This document shows positions 1 to 7,682 of a stretch of 32,192 nucleotides of DNA, piece after piece (within the stretch, counting starts at the first letter, position 1; each line of letters opens with the position of its first letter). The notes under the pieces are model-generated. The model saw only the letters and a list, made by a program, of their open reading frames with translations. It was not told the origin of the DNA and searched no databases. This DNA comes from a virus. The stretch lies in IMG/VR virus record IMGVR_UViG_3300027754_000287, positions 1-32,192 of that record; one strand, 5' to 3'. The translations under genes were made by a program, and so were the position numbers.

Positions 1-551
1 ATTTTAGATAGGTCGCTTAGATTAGTTACATTAGGTAATCCCAGACTGCTGGTTAATGCACTGATGTTAATAGAGGCACCGGATATGTTGCTGAGATTGC
101 TGAGTATTCCGCTAAATCCTGCTCCGGATAATCCCTTGGTTAATCCTCCCAGATTGTCAGTAAATCCACCCAGGGCACCTGACACTGACCCTAACATGCC
201 TCCAACACCAAACTGGCTAGTTAATGTGCTCATACCAGTGAGACTGGTTAAGCTACCCAGTGAGCCAGTAAGGCCGCTGATGCTCAGACCTCCGGGTAAT
301 TTTCCCATGAGTCCCGACACCTGACTCAGACCGGGTACACTGCCCAGCAAGTTTGCCGCGCTGGCCAGACCAGCTACTGTGGTTAAGCTGGATAGTGATG
401 ACAGTGACGACAACGATGATATTCCTGGCATACCCAGGGCTTTCACTGAGATCAGTTTGCCTTCGGCAAATGTCTTGAGTGTGGGTTTTTGAGCATTCTT
501 GACATATTTTAAAATTAACGCGATAGCTTCGGGTTTAGTTATGGCTGGCAT
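1..551 (-). CDS. Low-complexity Gly/Ser/Leu-rich virion protein, partial (runs off left edge)
   Basis: This leftward frame is open from an ATG at 551 to the window edge, giving 183 codons with no stop. The first 40 residues are ordinary (starting MPAITKPEAIALILKYVK). The rest is built of Leu, Ser, Gly and Thr in short GL-x-SL or LGS-type repeats, a composition seen in phage structural proteins but not diagnostic of any function. A GATAAATA late-promoter motif sits 8 bases upstream on the same strand, back to back with the late promoter of the tail-tube gene. This supports late expression and a virion role, possibly tail-associated. I do not recognise a family. The C-terminus lies outside the window. 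Confidence 0.75.
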   Translation of the reverse strand, partial: MPAITKPEAIALILKYVKNAQKPTLKTFAEGKLISVKALGMPGISSLSSLSSLSSLTTVAGLASAANLLGSVPGLSQVSGLMGKLPGGLSISGLTGSLGSLTSLTGMSTLTSQFGVGGMLGSVSGALGGFTDNLGGLTKGLSGAGFSGILSNLSNISGASINISALTSSLGLPNVTNLSDLSK

Positions 552-559
552 GTTAACTA

Positions 560-567
560 TATTTATC
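560..567 (-). promoter_or_regulatory. T4-type late promoter motif GATAAATA (leftward)
   Basis: GATAAATA read leftward matches the T4 late consensus TATAAATA in 7 of 8 bases. It ends 8 bases before the start codon at 551. Transcription beginning about 6 bases downstream would leave a leader of only about 3 bases. Confidence 0.55.
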
Positions 568-605
568 TGAGCTGATATTGGGTACCAAAATTACTCACTC
601 AGCGG

Positions 606-613
606 CATAAATA
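606..613 (+). promoter_or_regulatory. T4-type late promoter motif CATAAATA for the tail-tube gene
   Basis: CATAAATA lies 21 bases before the ATG at 635 and is followed by a good ribosome-binding site (GGAG at 622-625). It is divergent from the leftward motif at 560-567, so the roughly 40 bases between them form a bidirectional late control region. Confidence 0.65.
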
Positions 614-634
614 ATAGCAATAGGAGACAACACT

Positions 635-1246
635 ATGGCAATTGCCAGCCTTACAAAATTTACCGTTCCGCTCGGAGTAGGAACAGCAGCCCAGGGCTTG
701 CTGATGCCTAAACTGAAGTATCGTTTTAGAATTACTTTCTTGAATTTCGGTGCCAGTGGCAGCACCACTGAACTTACCAAGCAGGTAGTTGACTTCAATC
801 GTCCCAATGTCACATTTGACGAACAGACGATTGAAATCTACAACAGCAAGATTAAGTATGCTGGCAAGCCCACCTGGGCTGACACCACAGTGAATCTCAG
901 AGATGATGCCAGTGGCCAGGTAAGCAAGCTGGTGGGTGAGCAGGTTCAGAAGCAGTTTGACTTCATGGAACAAGCCAGTGCCCGTAGTGGGATTGACTAC
1001 AAGTTTCAGATGAATTGTGAAATTCTGGATGGCGGCAATGGAGCACTGACTCCTGAAGTGCTGGATACCTGGGAACTGTATGGTTGCTATATCAAAGGAG
1101 CTGATTACCAGCAGGTAGCCTATGGTGACAGCGGTCCAGTTACCATTGCGCTCAGCATTGCTTTCGACAACGCACTACAGACACCTCAGGGCAGTGGTAT
1201 TGGTGCCAGCATTGGCCGTACTCTGGGTTCCGTGATCACAGGTTAA
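635..1246 (+). CDS. 19: Tail tube protein, T4 gp19 family
   Basis: This 203-residue protein is the subunit that stacks into the inner tube of a contractile tail, through which DNA passes into the cell. It matches the gp19 family along its length. There is an N-terminal segment ending KYRFRITFLNFG, then QVVDFNRPNVTFDEQTIEIY, then a segment with the YAGKPTW motif typical of T4-like tube proteins, and a C-terminal segment with the DNALQTP motif. T4 gp19 is about 163 residues, so this form is somewhat longer, with a glycine-rich tail. The start is fixed by GGAGAC 10 bases upstream and by the late promoter at 606. The next gene begins 8 bases after the stop and is also tail-related. No sheath gene (gp18) is visible in the window. 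Confidence 0.9.
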   Translation: MAIASLTKFTVPLGVGTAAQGLLMPKLKYRFRITFLNFGASGSTTELTKQVVDFNRPNVTFDEQTIEIYNSKIKYAGKPTWADTTVNLRDDASGQVSKLVGEQVQKQFDFMEQASARSGIDYKFQMNCEILDGGNGALTPEVLDTWELYGCYIKGADYQQVAYGDSGPVTIALSIAFDNALQTPQGSGIGASIGRTLGSVITG

Positions 1247-1253
1247 TAACCAC

Positions 1254-2486
1254 ATGAGTTTATTGGGTTCAGCAGCCAGATTTCTGGGAGATGTTGTCAA
1301 AGGCGCAGTAACCACAGACAATGTCCGGGATTATCAGCACGCATCGCGGACATTTAAGTCTGGTAACTATGGCTTGTTGCCTAAAACCAAGCGTTGGTGG
1401 CATATTGTATTTGATGTCAGCAGCTTTGCGATTAATAACGTCAATGCTGCTCGTGTGGACATGGGCGGACAATACGGCACTGATGGTACAAATTCTAAAA
1501 GATTTGGTAGTGAAAACTGGACTGATACTGGCCGGGTAAGTGTGCTGGCCAAAACTGTAAAATTACCCAGCTATAAGTTTGAAACCAAAAGATACAATCA
1601 GTATAATCGCCAAACCATTGGCATCAACAAGATCAGTTATGATCCAATTCAGCTAAGTTTTCATGATGATTCTCTCAATGTCATGAGAAATTTCTGGGAT
1701 GCTTATTACACTTATTACATCCAGGATGCTAGATATCGCAGGGTCAATAAGATTTCTAATCAAGGCGTACCCGTCCCCACTGAATGGATACCCAGATTGG
1801 ATGGTGTGGATAGTATGTATACCAATGAGTATGCTCAGCACTGGGGTTTGGACACAGTCAACAGCAATACACAGTCATTGGATAGAATATATCCGTTCTT
1901 TGACAGTATTAAAATTTATCACTTCAGTCGTCCAGTGAATGCCAAAGGTACAGATGAGGACGCATTTCCACACTATGCTGAATACACGCTGGTAAATCCC
2001 ATTATTTCCAGTTTTGATCATGAAAGTCTGGAATATAGCTCATCAGAACACGCAGCGAATAGCATGACTGTGGAATACGAAACGGTGTTGTATGCTCAGG
2101 GACCGTTAGATAGTGCCAGTACTGAAGTGGCTAGCTGGGCAGGGGTCACCAACACCTATTACGATAAAACCAAAAGTCCGCTGGGATCACCACATGCTAG
2201 TGTGCTGGGCCAGGGTGGGTTATTGGATACGGTCACTTCTTTGGGAACTGGCAATGTATTACAGAAGGTTTTGACAGTTGGCAAAACTGTGGCCACCTGG
2301 AAAAGCTCGGGCGGTGTTACTGGCTTGGTTAATAGTTTGGCGCAGGAAGGCAAGGGCATACTCAATACCGCAATGACGGCCACTCAACGAAATATTCAGA
2401 ATGGCAGCAGGGATATTGTGGTTCCCCATGCGGGCGCTGATCTCAGTAACCGAATTAGTAATACTTTGACTCCGCCAGGAAAATAA
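1254..2486 (+). CDS. Tail-tube/baseplate structural protein, gp54-like (possible tail tube initiator)
   Basis: This 410-residue protein lies directly behind gp19 with only 7 bases between the genes. Around residues 97-150 it reads VKLPSYKFETKRYNQYN, then a stretch ending YDPIQLSFHDD, then FWDAYYTYY. This order of motifs (VK-x-P, a YN pair, DP followed by a hydrophobic SF-x-D strand, then an aromatic helix) resembles T4 gp54 and other tail-tube-fold proteins that cap or start the tube at the baseplate. The C-terminal third is Gly/Ser/Thr-rich and less structured. Naming it as the tube initiator is inference from motif order and position; it could be another tube-fold virion protein. It is translated from the same late transcript as gp19. 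Confidence 0.55.
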   Translation: MSLLGSAARFLGDVVKGAVTTDNVRDYQHASRTFKSGNYGLLPKTKRWWHIVFDVSSFAINNVNAARVDMGGQYGTDGTNSKRFGSENWTDTGRVSVLAKTVKLPSYKFETKRYNQYNRQTIGINKISYDPIQLSFHDDSLNVMRNFWDAYYTYYIQDARYRRVNKISNQGVPVPTEWIPRLDGVDSMYTNEYAQHWGLDTVNSNTQSLDRIYPFFDSIKIYHFSRPVNAKGTDEDAFPHYAEYTLVNPIISSFDHESLEYSSSEHAANSMTVEYETVLYAQGPLDSASTEVASWAGVTNTYYDKTKSPLGSPHASVLGQGGLLDTVTSLGTGNVLQKVLTVGKTVATWKSSGGVTGLVNSLAQEGKGILNTAMTATQRNIQNGSRDIVVPHAGADLSNRISNTLTPPGK

Positions 2487-2488
2487 GG

Positions 2489-2496
2489 CATAAATA
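2489..2496 (+). promoter_or_regulatory. T4-type late promoter motif CATAAATA
   Basis: CATAAATA starts just after the stop codon at 2486 and ends 8 bases before the ATG at 2505. No ribosome-binding site lies between the motif and the ATG, so a transcript from here would have a leader of roughly 3 bases. Confidence 0.55.
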
Positions 2497-2504
2497 CCAG
2501 TGCC

Positions 2505-2837
2505 ATGGCACAAATATTTAATTCACAGGGTCAGCTGGGGCCCATAGACACCAGTATTGAAGCCACACAATATGATGTGCTTAAGAACCTGATTGAATCC
2601 AAAGTCAGCGATCCAGCACTGTGGCCTGAATATATTGCAGCTTATGTGATGATTGCTCAGAATCTCAACCTCACAGTGGGCGCATTTGTGGATCTATTGC
2701 GTGCTCAGGGGTCAGACTACGATCAGGACGCTTATCTAGCAGCCTATATGAATCAAAATCGTGTGGCCAATGCGCGTATTGGTATTGCACTGGATCTCAG
2801 TACACCAGATTATATCCGCAGAGAAATCAGAGCCTAA
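2505..2837 (+). CDS. Small late protein of unknown function
   Basis: This 110-residue protein has no domain I recognise. It reads as an ordinary soluble, mostly helical protein with an Asp/Tyr-rich middle (QGSDYDQDAYLAAYMNQN) and a basic C-terminus. It lies between a tail-tube-type gene and the head-completion gene gp4, whose ATG begins 1 base after its stop, so translational coupling with gp4 is likely. The ATG at 2505 lacks a Shine-Dalgarno sequence but sits directly behind a late-promoter motif. Its context suggests a virion or assembly protein, and nothing in the sequence is more specific. Confidence 0.75.
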   Translation: MAQIFNSQGQLGPIDTSIEATQYDVLKNLIESKVSDPALWPEYIAAYVMIAQNLNLTVGAFVDLLRAQGSDYDQDAYLAAYMNQNRVANARIGIALDLSTPDYIRREIRA

Positions 2838-2838
2838 T

Positions 2839-3273
2839 ATGAGCAAGTTTGCACAGGGGAAATTTATTCCGAAAAATCCAGATAAATATATTGGAAAACG
2901 AAACCCCATGTTTCGCAGCAGCTGGGAGCTGGTGTTTATGAACTTCTGTGATCAGCACGCCAGTGTGATCAAGTGGGCCAGTGAAAGCATAGCAGTACCC
3001 TACAGATGTCCATTGACTGGCAAGATGCATCAGTACATTCCGGATTTCTTCATTCAGTACATAGATCGCGCTGGTGTAACACACGCTGAAATCATTGAAA
3101 TCAAACCCTACAAAGAAACTGGTGGCAGCAAGACCCGGGGTCGCAGAGATATATTGGTCAGTGCGCGTAATCAGGCTAAATGGCTCAGTGCTCGTGCCTA
3201 TTGTGAGAAACAGGGAATCGTGTTTCGTGTGCTCACAGAGCAGGACATATTCGCCATGGGAGGCACCCGATGA
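2839..3273 (+). CDS. 4: Head completion protein, T4 gp4 (gp50) family
   Basis: This 144-residue protein is close in length to T4 gp4 (150). In T4, gp4 helps finish filled heads before tails attach. The N-terminal half carries the family signature: KNPDKYIGKRNPMFRSSWE, then FMNFCDQHASVIKWASE, then a GKMHQYIPDFFI segment, followed by EIIEIKP. The pattern RSSWE ... D-F-F ... E-I-K-P is the one shared with TnsA-like and other restriction-endonuclease-fold proteins, so a nuclease-type core is plausible. I chose the ATG at 2839 because it follows the upstream stop by one base and begins the conserved region; an earlier in-frame ATG at 2761 lies inside the previous gene. Its 3' end overlaps the gp16 start by 4 bases (ATGA). 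Confidence 0.85.
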   Translation: MSKFAQGKFIPKNPDKYIGKRNPMFRSSWELVFMNFCDQHASVIKWASESIAVPYRCPLTGKMHQYIPDFFIQYIDRAGVTHAEIIEIKPYKETGGSKTRGRRDILVSARNQAKWLSARAYCEKQGIVFRVLTEQDIFAMGGTR

Positions 3274-3761
3274 ACACCCAATTAGAATCAGTATTTAATC
3301 TGGACCCGCATAAACATCAGGTGGCTGAAACCACTGAATCAGAACCCACCGCACTGGAGCTGATAGAAAACACTGTGGAAAATCTGGACAAGATTGATTC
3401 AGCCTTGCCCATGGTGCTGGGTTTGGAATCCACTGAACGTGAGATGGATGAGATCGCCAAGATGGCCATTGAAGGGTACCAGCAGTTGATGGACCTGGGC
3501 ATGAATGTAGAAATGCGCATGGCAGCAGAAATCTTCGGTGCGGCCAGCACACTTATGGGCCATGCGCTGTCAGCCAAGACTGCTAAAATAAATAAAAAAC
3601 TCAGAATGATCGAGCTACAGCTGAAGAAACGCGGTCTGGATATCAAAGCTGATAATCTCAACAATGCCATGCCCACGACATCTGGTACTGCTACTGTGCT
3701 GGATAGAAATGCGTTGTTGGCGGAGATCCTGGGCAAGAAAATGGTGCTGACGGATAAATAA
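3270..3761 (+). CDS. 16: Terminase small subunit, T4 gp16 family
   Basis: This 163-residue protein is the DNA-recognition and regulatory subunit of the packaging motor that works with gp17. The region from about residue 50 to 120 matches cyanophage-type gp16: TEREMDEIAKMAIEGYQQL, then LMDLGMNVEMRMAAEIF, then a segment with GHALSAKTAKINKKLRMIEL. These form the two long helices typical of small terminases. The N-terminal 45 residues are acidic and less conserved. The start overlaps the gp4 stop (ATGA), implying coupled translation. A late-promoter motif for the next gene overlaps its own stop codon. The large subunit is not adjacent, as it is in T4, but lies 4.5 kb downstream. Confidence 0.75.
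   Translation: MNTQLESVFNLDPHKHQVAETTESEPTALELIENTVENLDKIDSALPMVLGLESTEREMDEIAKMAIEGYQQLMDLGMNVEMRMAAEIFGAASTLMGHALSAKTAKINKKLRMIELQLKKRGLDIKADNLNNAMPTTSGTATVLDRNALLAEILGKKMVLTDK
3753..3760 (+). promoter_or_regulatory. T4-type late promoter motif GATAAATA
   Basis: GATAAATA overlaps the last codons of gp16 and ends 24 bases before the ATG at 3785, which has an AGAGGT ribosome-binding site at 3767-3772. A weak 6-bp inverted repeat (GAGATC 3723-3728 with GGTCTC 3771-3776, one G-U pair) straddles it. Confidence 0.55.
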
Positions 3762-3784
3762 TCACAAAGAGGTCTCAACTGACT

Positions 3785-4375
3785 ATGAAAAACTTTAAAC
3801 ATTATCTGGCAGAAAGTGCTAAGCTCTACGGCTTCAGAATCACTTTCGCTGGCAAGCCCGAGGCTGGCATTGAAAAAACTGTGAAGCAGGCATTGGCTGG
3901 GTACCAGGCAACATCAGTAACTGACCTTAAAAGTCATCCAATTCAGCGCAATCATCCACTGTTTCCCAGTGCTGAGAATCCAGAAATTTATTCACTGGAT
4001 GTGGCCTGTGACTATCCTGCGTCAGCTGACCAGGTGCGTGTGGCACTGACCCAGGGCCGTGTGGACAAGGTCAATGTGGCAGTACAGAATCTGTTGTATG
4101 CTAATGACATGGCAGCCGAGCACGCTGCTGTGGCCGCCAATACTGATAAGACTCCGCTGCTGATGAAAGATTATGATCAGGGCAAGGTGGCCAGTGTGTA
4201 TGGCGACGACTACAACAGCAAGCTGGTAAAGAATTCACTTAGCGGTGCTGGTCAGGTAAAAGTTGCTGGTGGCGCCAAAACTGCGGTCACTACCAATGAT
4301 CTGCCGCAGGGAAAGAAAAGCGCAATGGGCAGTGTTAAAACTAAACTGCCAGATGTAAAGAGTTATAAGAGATAA
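3785..4375 (+). CDS. Probable internal head protein with T4-like capsid-targeting N-terminus
   Basis: This 196-residue protein begins MKNFKHYLAES. That closely resembles the ten-residue capsid-targeting sequence of the T4 internal proteins (form MKTYQEFIAE-A). It ends in a Leu-x-Glu/Ser site that fits the (Leu/Ile)-x-Glu rule of the T4 gp21 prohead protease. By that reasoning it would be packed into the prohead and cleaved after residue 10. The rest has no family I recognise: a soluble middle, then a Gly/Lys/Ala-rich C-terminus (net basic, as expected of a DNA-associated head protein). It follows gp16 on a late promoter of its own and precedes three genes with similar N-termini. Targeting is inferred from sequence only. 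Confidence 0.6.
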   Translation: MKNFKHYLAESAKLYGFRITFAGKPEAGIEKTVKQALAGYQATSVTDLKSHPIQRNHPLFPSAENPEIYSLDVACDYPASADQVRVALTQGRVDKVNVAVQNLLYANDMAAEHAAVAANTDKTPLLMKDYDQGKVASVYGDDYNSKLVKNSLSGAGQVKVAGGAKTAVTTNDLPQGKKSAMGSVKTKLPDVKSYKR

Positions 4376-4386
4376 GGATCACGATC

Positions 4387-5592
4387 ATGGACATGAACAC
4401 TATTCTAGCAGCATTTAACAAAATTACTTCGGAAAGCATGGGCATGGCTGGCGGTTCTCACACAGCAATGGACTCAGGGAAAAAGTGCAGCAGTTGCGGT
4501 AACCGCATTGTTGGCAGTGGCAAAACCACTGAGCAGGGTGATGTGATCTGCGCTGATTGCGACGAACATTATGCCATTGGCGGGCCTGGCGAACATGAAG
4601 TGGCTGAAGCCGCTGGTAAACAAGGAGCCAAGGGCTTTAAATTCCCTGGTAAAGGACGTTATGGCTACAAGTACGGCACTGGGCTTGGTGTTGGTTATGC
4701 TGGTGGCACTGCCGCAGGTACGCCATTGCTGATTTATGACAAGCAAACTGGCGAAACCATTGACATTCCAGACTTCACTTACTTTGATGAAGATCCTGAC
4801 CAGTATGACTTGGCAGAACTGGTTTTTTATTCTGACGAATCTCCAGTAAATTATTCTGTAAACGAAGGTCAATGCAGCAAATGCGGTGCTGATCCATGTG
4901 TTTGTGAAAGCATGAGCGAAGGCTTCCGCCGTGAACTAGGTGATATCCAGCGTTTGGCTGAATGTGGCGAAATGTATATGCCAATGCAAGTTCAGGCACA
5001 GGCCACCAGCGGCATGAATGTTACCACCAATGTGGACAGCAAGACTGGTACCAAGACAGTCACAGTGAGTGCTGACGGTGCTGGTGCTGAAGAACTGATG
5101 AGAGTTCTAGCCAATGCTGGCATTGCCGTGGCGCCCATGATGTCAGACATGCATCAGGGCATGGCAGAAGAGGTTGCTAATCATCCTGCTCCACAGACAC
5201 TGGATACACAGACTGTGATGAATCAGGGTGAAGATCTCAACCGGATCAAATGGCAGGGCAACGTTGACCGTGCTCGCGACAACAGCATGACATTTAATGA
5301 AGATGTGGCCAATTTAGCAAACAGCCTGCGTCGTCAATTCATGGAAAGCAAGAACTCAAACAAATTTGATACTTGGACAATCAAGACAGGTGGTATTACA
5401 TACACACTGAAAGAGCTGAAAAAGATGGGAGCTGACGCCAGTTTTATCCAAGACGACGCAGATGACCCCGATGAATATGCAGAAACCCCATATGTGATGG
5501 ACAAGAAGACCCAGAAGCCATTGATAATAAAGAGTAAAGCCATCAGATGGACCAGCTTTAAAGATCCCAATCCTGAAGAGGATGATGACTAA
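4387..5592 (+). CDS. Zinc-ribbon-containing putative head/structural protein
   Basis: This 401-residue acidic protein of unknown function carries two Cys clusters. C34-x2-C37 with C55-x2-C58 forms a likely four-Cys zinc ribbon. C163-x2-C166-x4-C171-x-C173 forms a second, tighter cluster. Residues 81-110 are Gly/Tyr-rich, 211-228 look like beta strand, and 268-290 hold the segment DTQTVMNQGEDLNRIKWQ, a type of stretch I associate with structural proteins of marine T4-like phages. The C-terminus is a highly acidic tail. The N-terminal helix (MDMNTILAAFNKITSES) may be a capsid-targeting peptide, but its TSE/S site fits the gp21 rule less well than its neighbours do. It lies 11 bases after the previous stop, with AAGGA as ribosome-binding site. 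Confidence 0.6.
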   Translation: MDMNTILAAFNKITSESMGMAGGSHTAMDSGKKCSSCGNRIVGSGKTTEQGDVICADCDEHYAIGGPGEHEVAEAAGKQGAKGFKFPGKGRYGYKYGTGLGVGYAGGTAAGTPLLIYDKQTGETIDIPDFTYFDEDPDQYDLAELVFYSDESPVNYSVNEGQCSKCGADPCVCESMSEGFRRELGDIQRLAECGEMYMPMQVQAQATSGMNVTTNVDSKTGTKTVTVSADGAGAEELMRVLANAGIAVAPMMSDMHQGMAEEVANHPAPQTLDTQTVMNQGEDLNRIKWQGNVDRARDNSMTFNEDVANLANSLRRQFMESKNSNKFDTWTIKTGGITYTLKELKKMGADASFIQDDADDPDEYAETPYVMDKKTQKPLIIKSKAIRWTSFKDPNPEEDDD

Positions 5593-5630
5593 GGACATCG
5601 ATTCGTAACATCAAGTAAAGGAAACTGCGG

Positions 5631-7298
5631 ATGAAATCCACTATTGATCATTTGACTAAATTGGCTGAACAGATAAAACAGATCACCGAAGCTGAAGTAC
5701 ATCGGGGCAGCATCTATGGACCGTCCTTTGACAGAAATGAAAAAGCACAGATGCGTAAAGAGGCTAAAAAGGTCAATGATTGGTACCGACAAGACTCTGA
5801 AAAAGAAAAAGATAAACAGGAAAAGTTGACAACCAAATCCCAGTCCACTCCTGGTGGATTGGCAAAGTATGTGCAAGAAGCTGAACAGCACCAGTATCAG
5901 CCAATGCCAGGTGATACGGTGAGCTTTGACATCAATGAAGAGCTGGAAATCACAGCTGAAGTCACTGACATAGTTGCCGATGGTGTTGTGCTGAATCTAG
6001 ATGAGACGGCATTGCGTTTGCTCGGTGGGTTGACCTTGATTACTGAAGAATATGATCAGAGTCATGGCAGTCCCTACGATCGTGGCAGTGCTGACAGTCA
6101 CTACGGTCGTGATAAAAAGCCGCATCGTTGGTGGGATAAACTGGGTCAGCAACGTGAAGAACTCACTGATCCTGCTGACATTGCTGCTTATCATGCTGGC
6201 TATGATGAAAACCAACGCAGTGGCGATAAGAAGCAATGGGACGAAAGCGACAGTACATCTCACGGTGTGATGGGCCTACATGGCAGGGTAAACGAAGCTG
6301 AATACCATGGTCGTGATGTGGCCCTGGGTAAGCCCATGCGAACCTCGGGTGGTCCTAAAAAATTCAGCGTTTATGTTCGGGATCCCAAGACTGGTAATGT
6401 AAAGAAAGTCAACTTTGGTGACCCTAACATGGAAATCAAGCGTGACGACCCAGCCCGACGTAAAAACTTCCGTGCTCGACATGGCTGCGGTACTGGTCGT
6501 GCCAGTAACCGAACCAAAGCTGCGTATTGGAGTTGTAAAATGTGGAGTAAAAAACCAGTCAGCAAGATCGTCAAAGAAGAGCTGGAATATCAGATTAATG
6601 AAGTATCTGATGAAGGCCTGGCTGCCATGCGCAGAATGGGCTTACAACAGGATCATGAAGGTGAGCTGGCACGAGCCAATTACGCCAGAATAACCGGAAA
6701 GCCCTGGACTGCTCCAGCTGATACTGATAATAGACATTATACTAAAACCAGTGCTGCGCCTGACACTCGTGCTTCATCTAGTGCTGGCACGCAAGCAGAC
6801 TGGGAAGATATTCGTAATACGAAATGGCACGACTACTATCGCGTTGCCAAATTGTATGTTGAGGTGCCTACGCCCAGATCATCAAAGATGTACCTCATCA
6901 GGAACTTTGTGATAACCCCAGAAGACTTCGCCAGGGGCGTGGGTAAGGTTTACATAAAGAAAAATGCACAATCAGATGAATATGAACCCGTAAATCTACA
7001 TGCCTTCAGTGGTTTGTATTTCTATGCAGGGGTGATGCCACTTACTGTTCGTCAAGCATATAATTTATTTCAATTTAAGAAGAAAAGTGGGGTAGCAGAA
7101 TCTGAGCATACTGTGGATGAAGTTCAGGTCAACGAGACCATAGTAAAACGCGGCGATGAATACTGTGTGGTCAGCAAGAGCAAAGACAGCAAAGGTCACC
7201 ATAAAAACCTGGGCTGTTCTGATACCCAAGCTGGTGCTAAACGACGCATGGGACAAGTGGAATACTTCAAGCATCAGGGAGAAGACAGTGCTGATTAA
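5631..7298 (+). CDS. Large modular putative head protein with repeated prohead-protease-like sites
   Basis: This is a 555-residue protein. Its N-terminal helix ends KQITE/AEVH, a good (Ile)-x-Glu/Ala prohead-protease-type site after residue 20. Similar sites or near-sites recur between otherwise distinct segments, near residues 83, 139, 222, 324 and 502. Residues 243-305 form a recognisable phage domain of unknown function with KFSVYVRDPKTGNVKKVNFG, then DPNMEIKRDDPARRKNFRAR, then HGCGTG and YWSCKMW. The last 50 residues (VVSKSKDSKGHHKNLG, then a segment ending QVEYFK) resemble a short module found on other phage structural proteins. Residues 400-480 may be another folded domain. The context is head assembly. 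The exact role is unknown, and scaffold, internal or decoration protein are all possible. The 3' end overlaps the next gene. Confidence 0.6.
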   Translation: MKSTIDHLTKLAEQIKQITEAEVHRGSIYGPSFDRNEKAQMRKEAKKVNDWYRQDSEKEKDKQEKLTTKSQSTPGGLAKYVQEAEQHQYQPMPGDTVSFDINEELEITAEVTDIVADGVVLNLDETALRLLGGLTLITEEYDQSHGSPYDRGSADSHYGRDKKPHRWWDKLGQQREELTDPADIAAYHAGYDENQRSGDKKQWDESDSTSHGVMGLHGRVNEAEYHGRDVALGKPMRTSGGPKKFSVYVRDPKTGNVKKVNFGDPNMEIKRDDPARRKNFRARHGCGTGRASNRTKAAYWSCKMWSKKPVSKIVKEELEYQINEVSDEGLAAMRRMGLQQDHEGELARANYARITGKPWTAPADTDNRHYTKTSAAPDTRASSSAGTQADWEDIRNTKWHDYYRVAKLYVEVPTPRSSKMYLIRNFVITPEDFARGVGKVYIKKNAQSDEYEPVNLHAFSGLYFYAGVMPLTVRQAYNLFQFKKKSGVAESEHTVDEVQVNETIVKRGDEYCVVSKSKDSKGHHKNLGCSDTQAGAKRRMGQVEYFKHQGEDSAD

Positions 7299-7659
7299 AG
7301 AATTATTGGAAGCAACGACCACTGGTAAGATGAATCCTGATCACAATGCAGCTATTCCCAATGCTCAGATGTTGACCAAGATTGATCAGGGTTATGGGCT
7401 ATATAGGTTCGGGTTACACATGGCCAGCAGTCCTGGAAAACCCAACATCAGTACTGTGGGACCCATTGGCACCACGCCATTCTTTGTTCCTTTCTCGCCT
7501 GAAGACGAAAATATCATCAATGTTGCTAGAAAAAATGGCGGATTTGGGCCAATGAAAAAGCTGACTCGTGGGCCCAGTAGGGAAACTGACGACACCCACA
7601 AGATTTCGCCAGTACACAGTGGCGCCAATAAGAAGAAAAAACCACGAAAACCCAGATAA
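7288..7659 (+). CDS. Small basic late protein, GTG start, putative head-associated
   Basis: This 123-residue protein has a proline/lysine-rich basic C-terminus (KKKKPRKPR). I chose the GTG at 7288 because GGGAGAAGACA precedes it and because the earlier in-frame ATG lies deep inside the upstream gene. It overlaps that gene by 11 bases. The N-terminus then reads MLIKELLE/ATTT, again a Leu-x-Glu/Ala site like the presumed capsid-targeting peptides upstream. The central segment (KMNPDHNAAIPNAQMLTKID, then a YGLYRFGLHMAGSP-like stretch, later ETDDTHKISPV) looks like a small conserved phage family without known function that I have a vague memory of. Membership of the head-protein cluster is inference from position and N-terminus. 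Confidence 0.6.
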   Translation: MLIKELLEATTTGKMNPDHNAAIPNAQMLTKIDQGYGLYRFGLHMASSPGKPNISTVGPIGTTPFFVPFSPEDENIINVARKNGGFGPMKKLTRGPSRETDDTHKISPVHSGANKKKKPRKPR

Positions 7660-7682
7660 CTCTGTACCCAGACACGGGGGTA

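Noticed and set aside
64-324. Rightward open frame of 86 codons at the left edge
   Set aside because: It is the mirror of the leftward Gly/Ser/Leu-rich gene (1-551); its Pro-rich composition is the reverse reading of that repeat, and it has no ribosome-binding site.
3317-3802. Leftward 161-codon frame opposite gp16
   Set aside because: It overlaps the gp16 gene, has no start signal, and its Ser/Leu-rich product looks like an antisense reading.
7665-7682. Small hairpin TACCC/GGGTA between convergent genes
   Set aside because: It is only 5 bp with no T-run on either strand, too weak to call a terminator.
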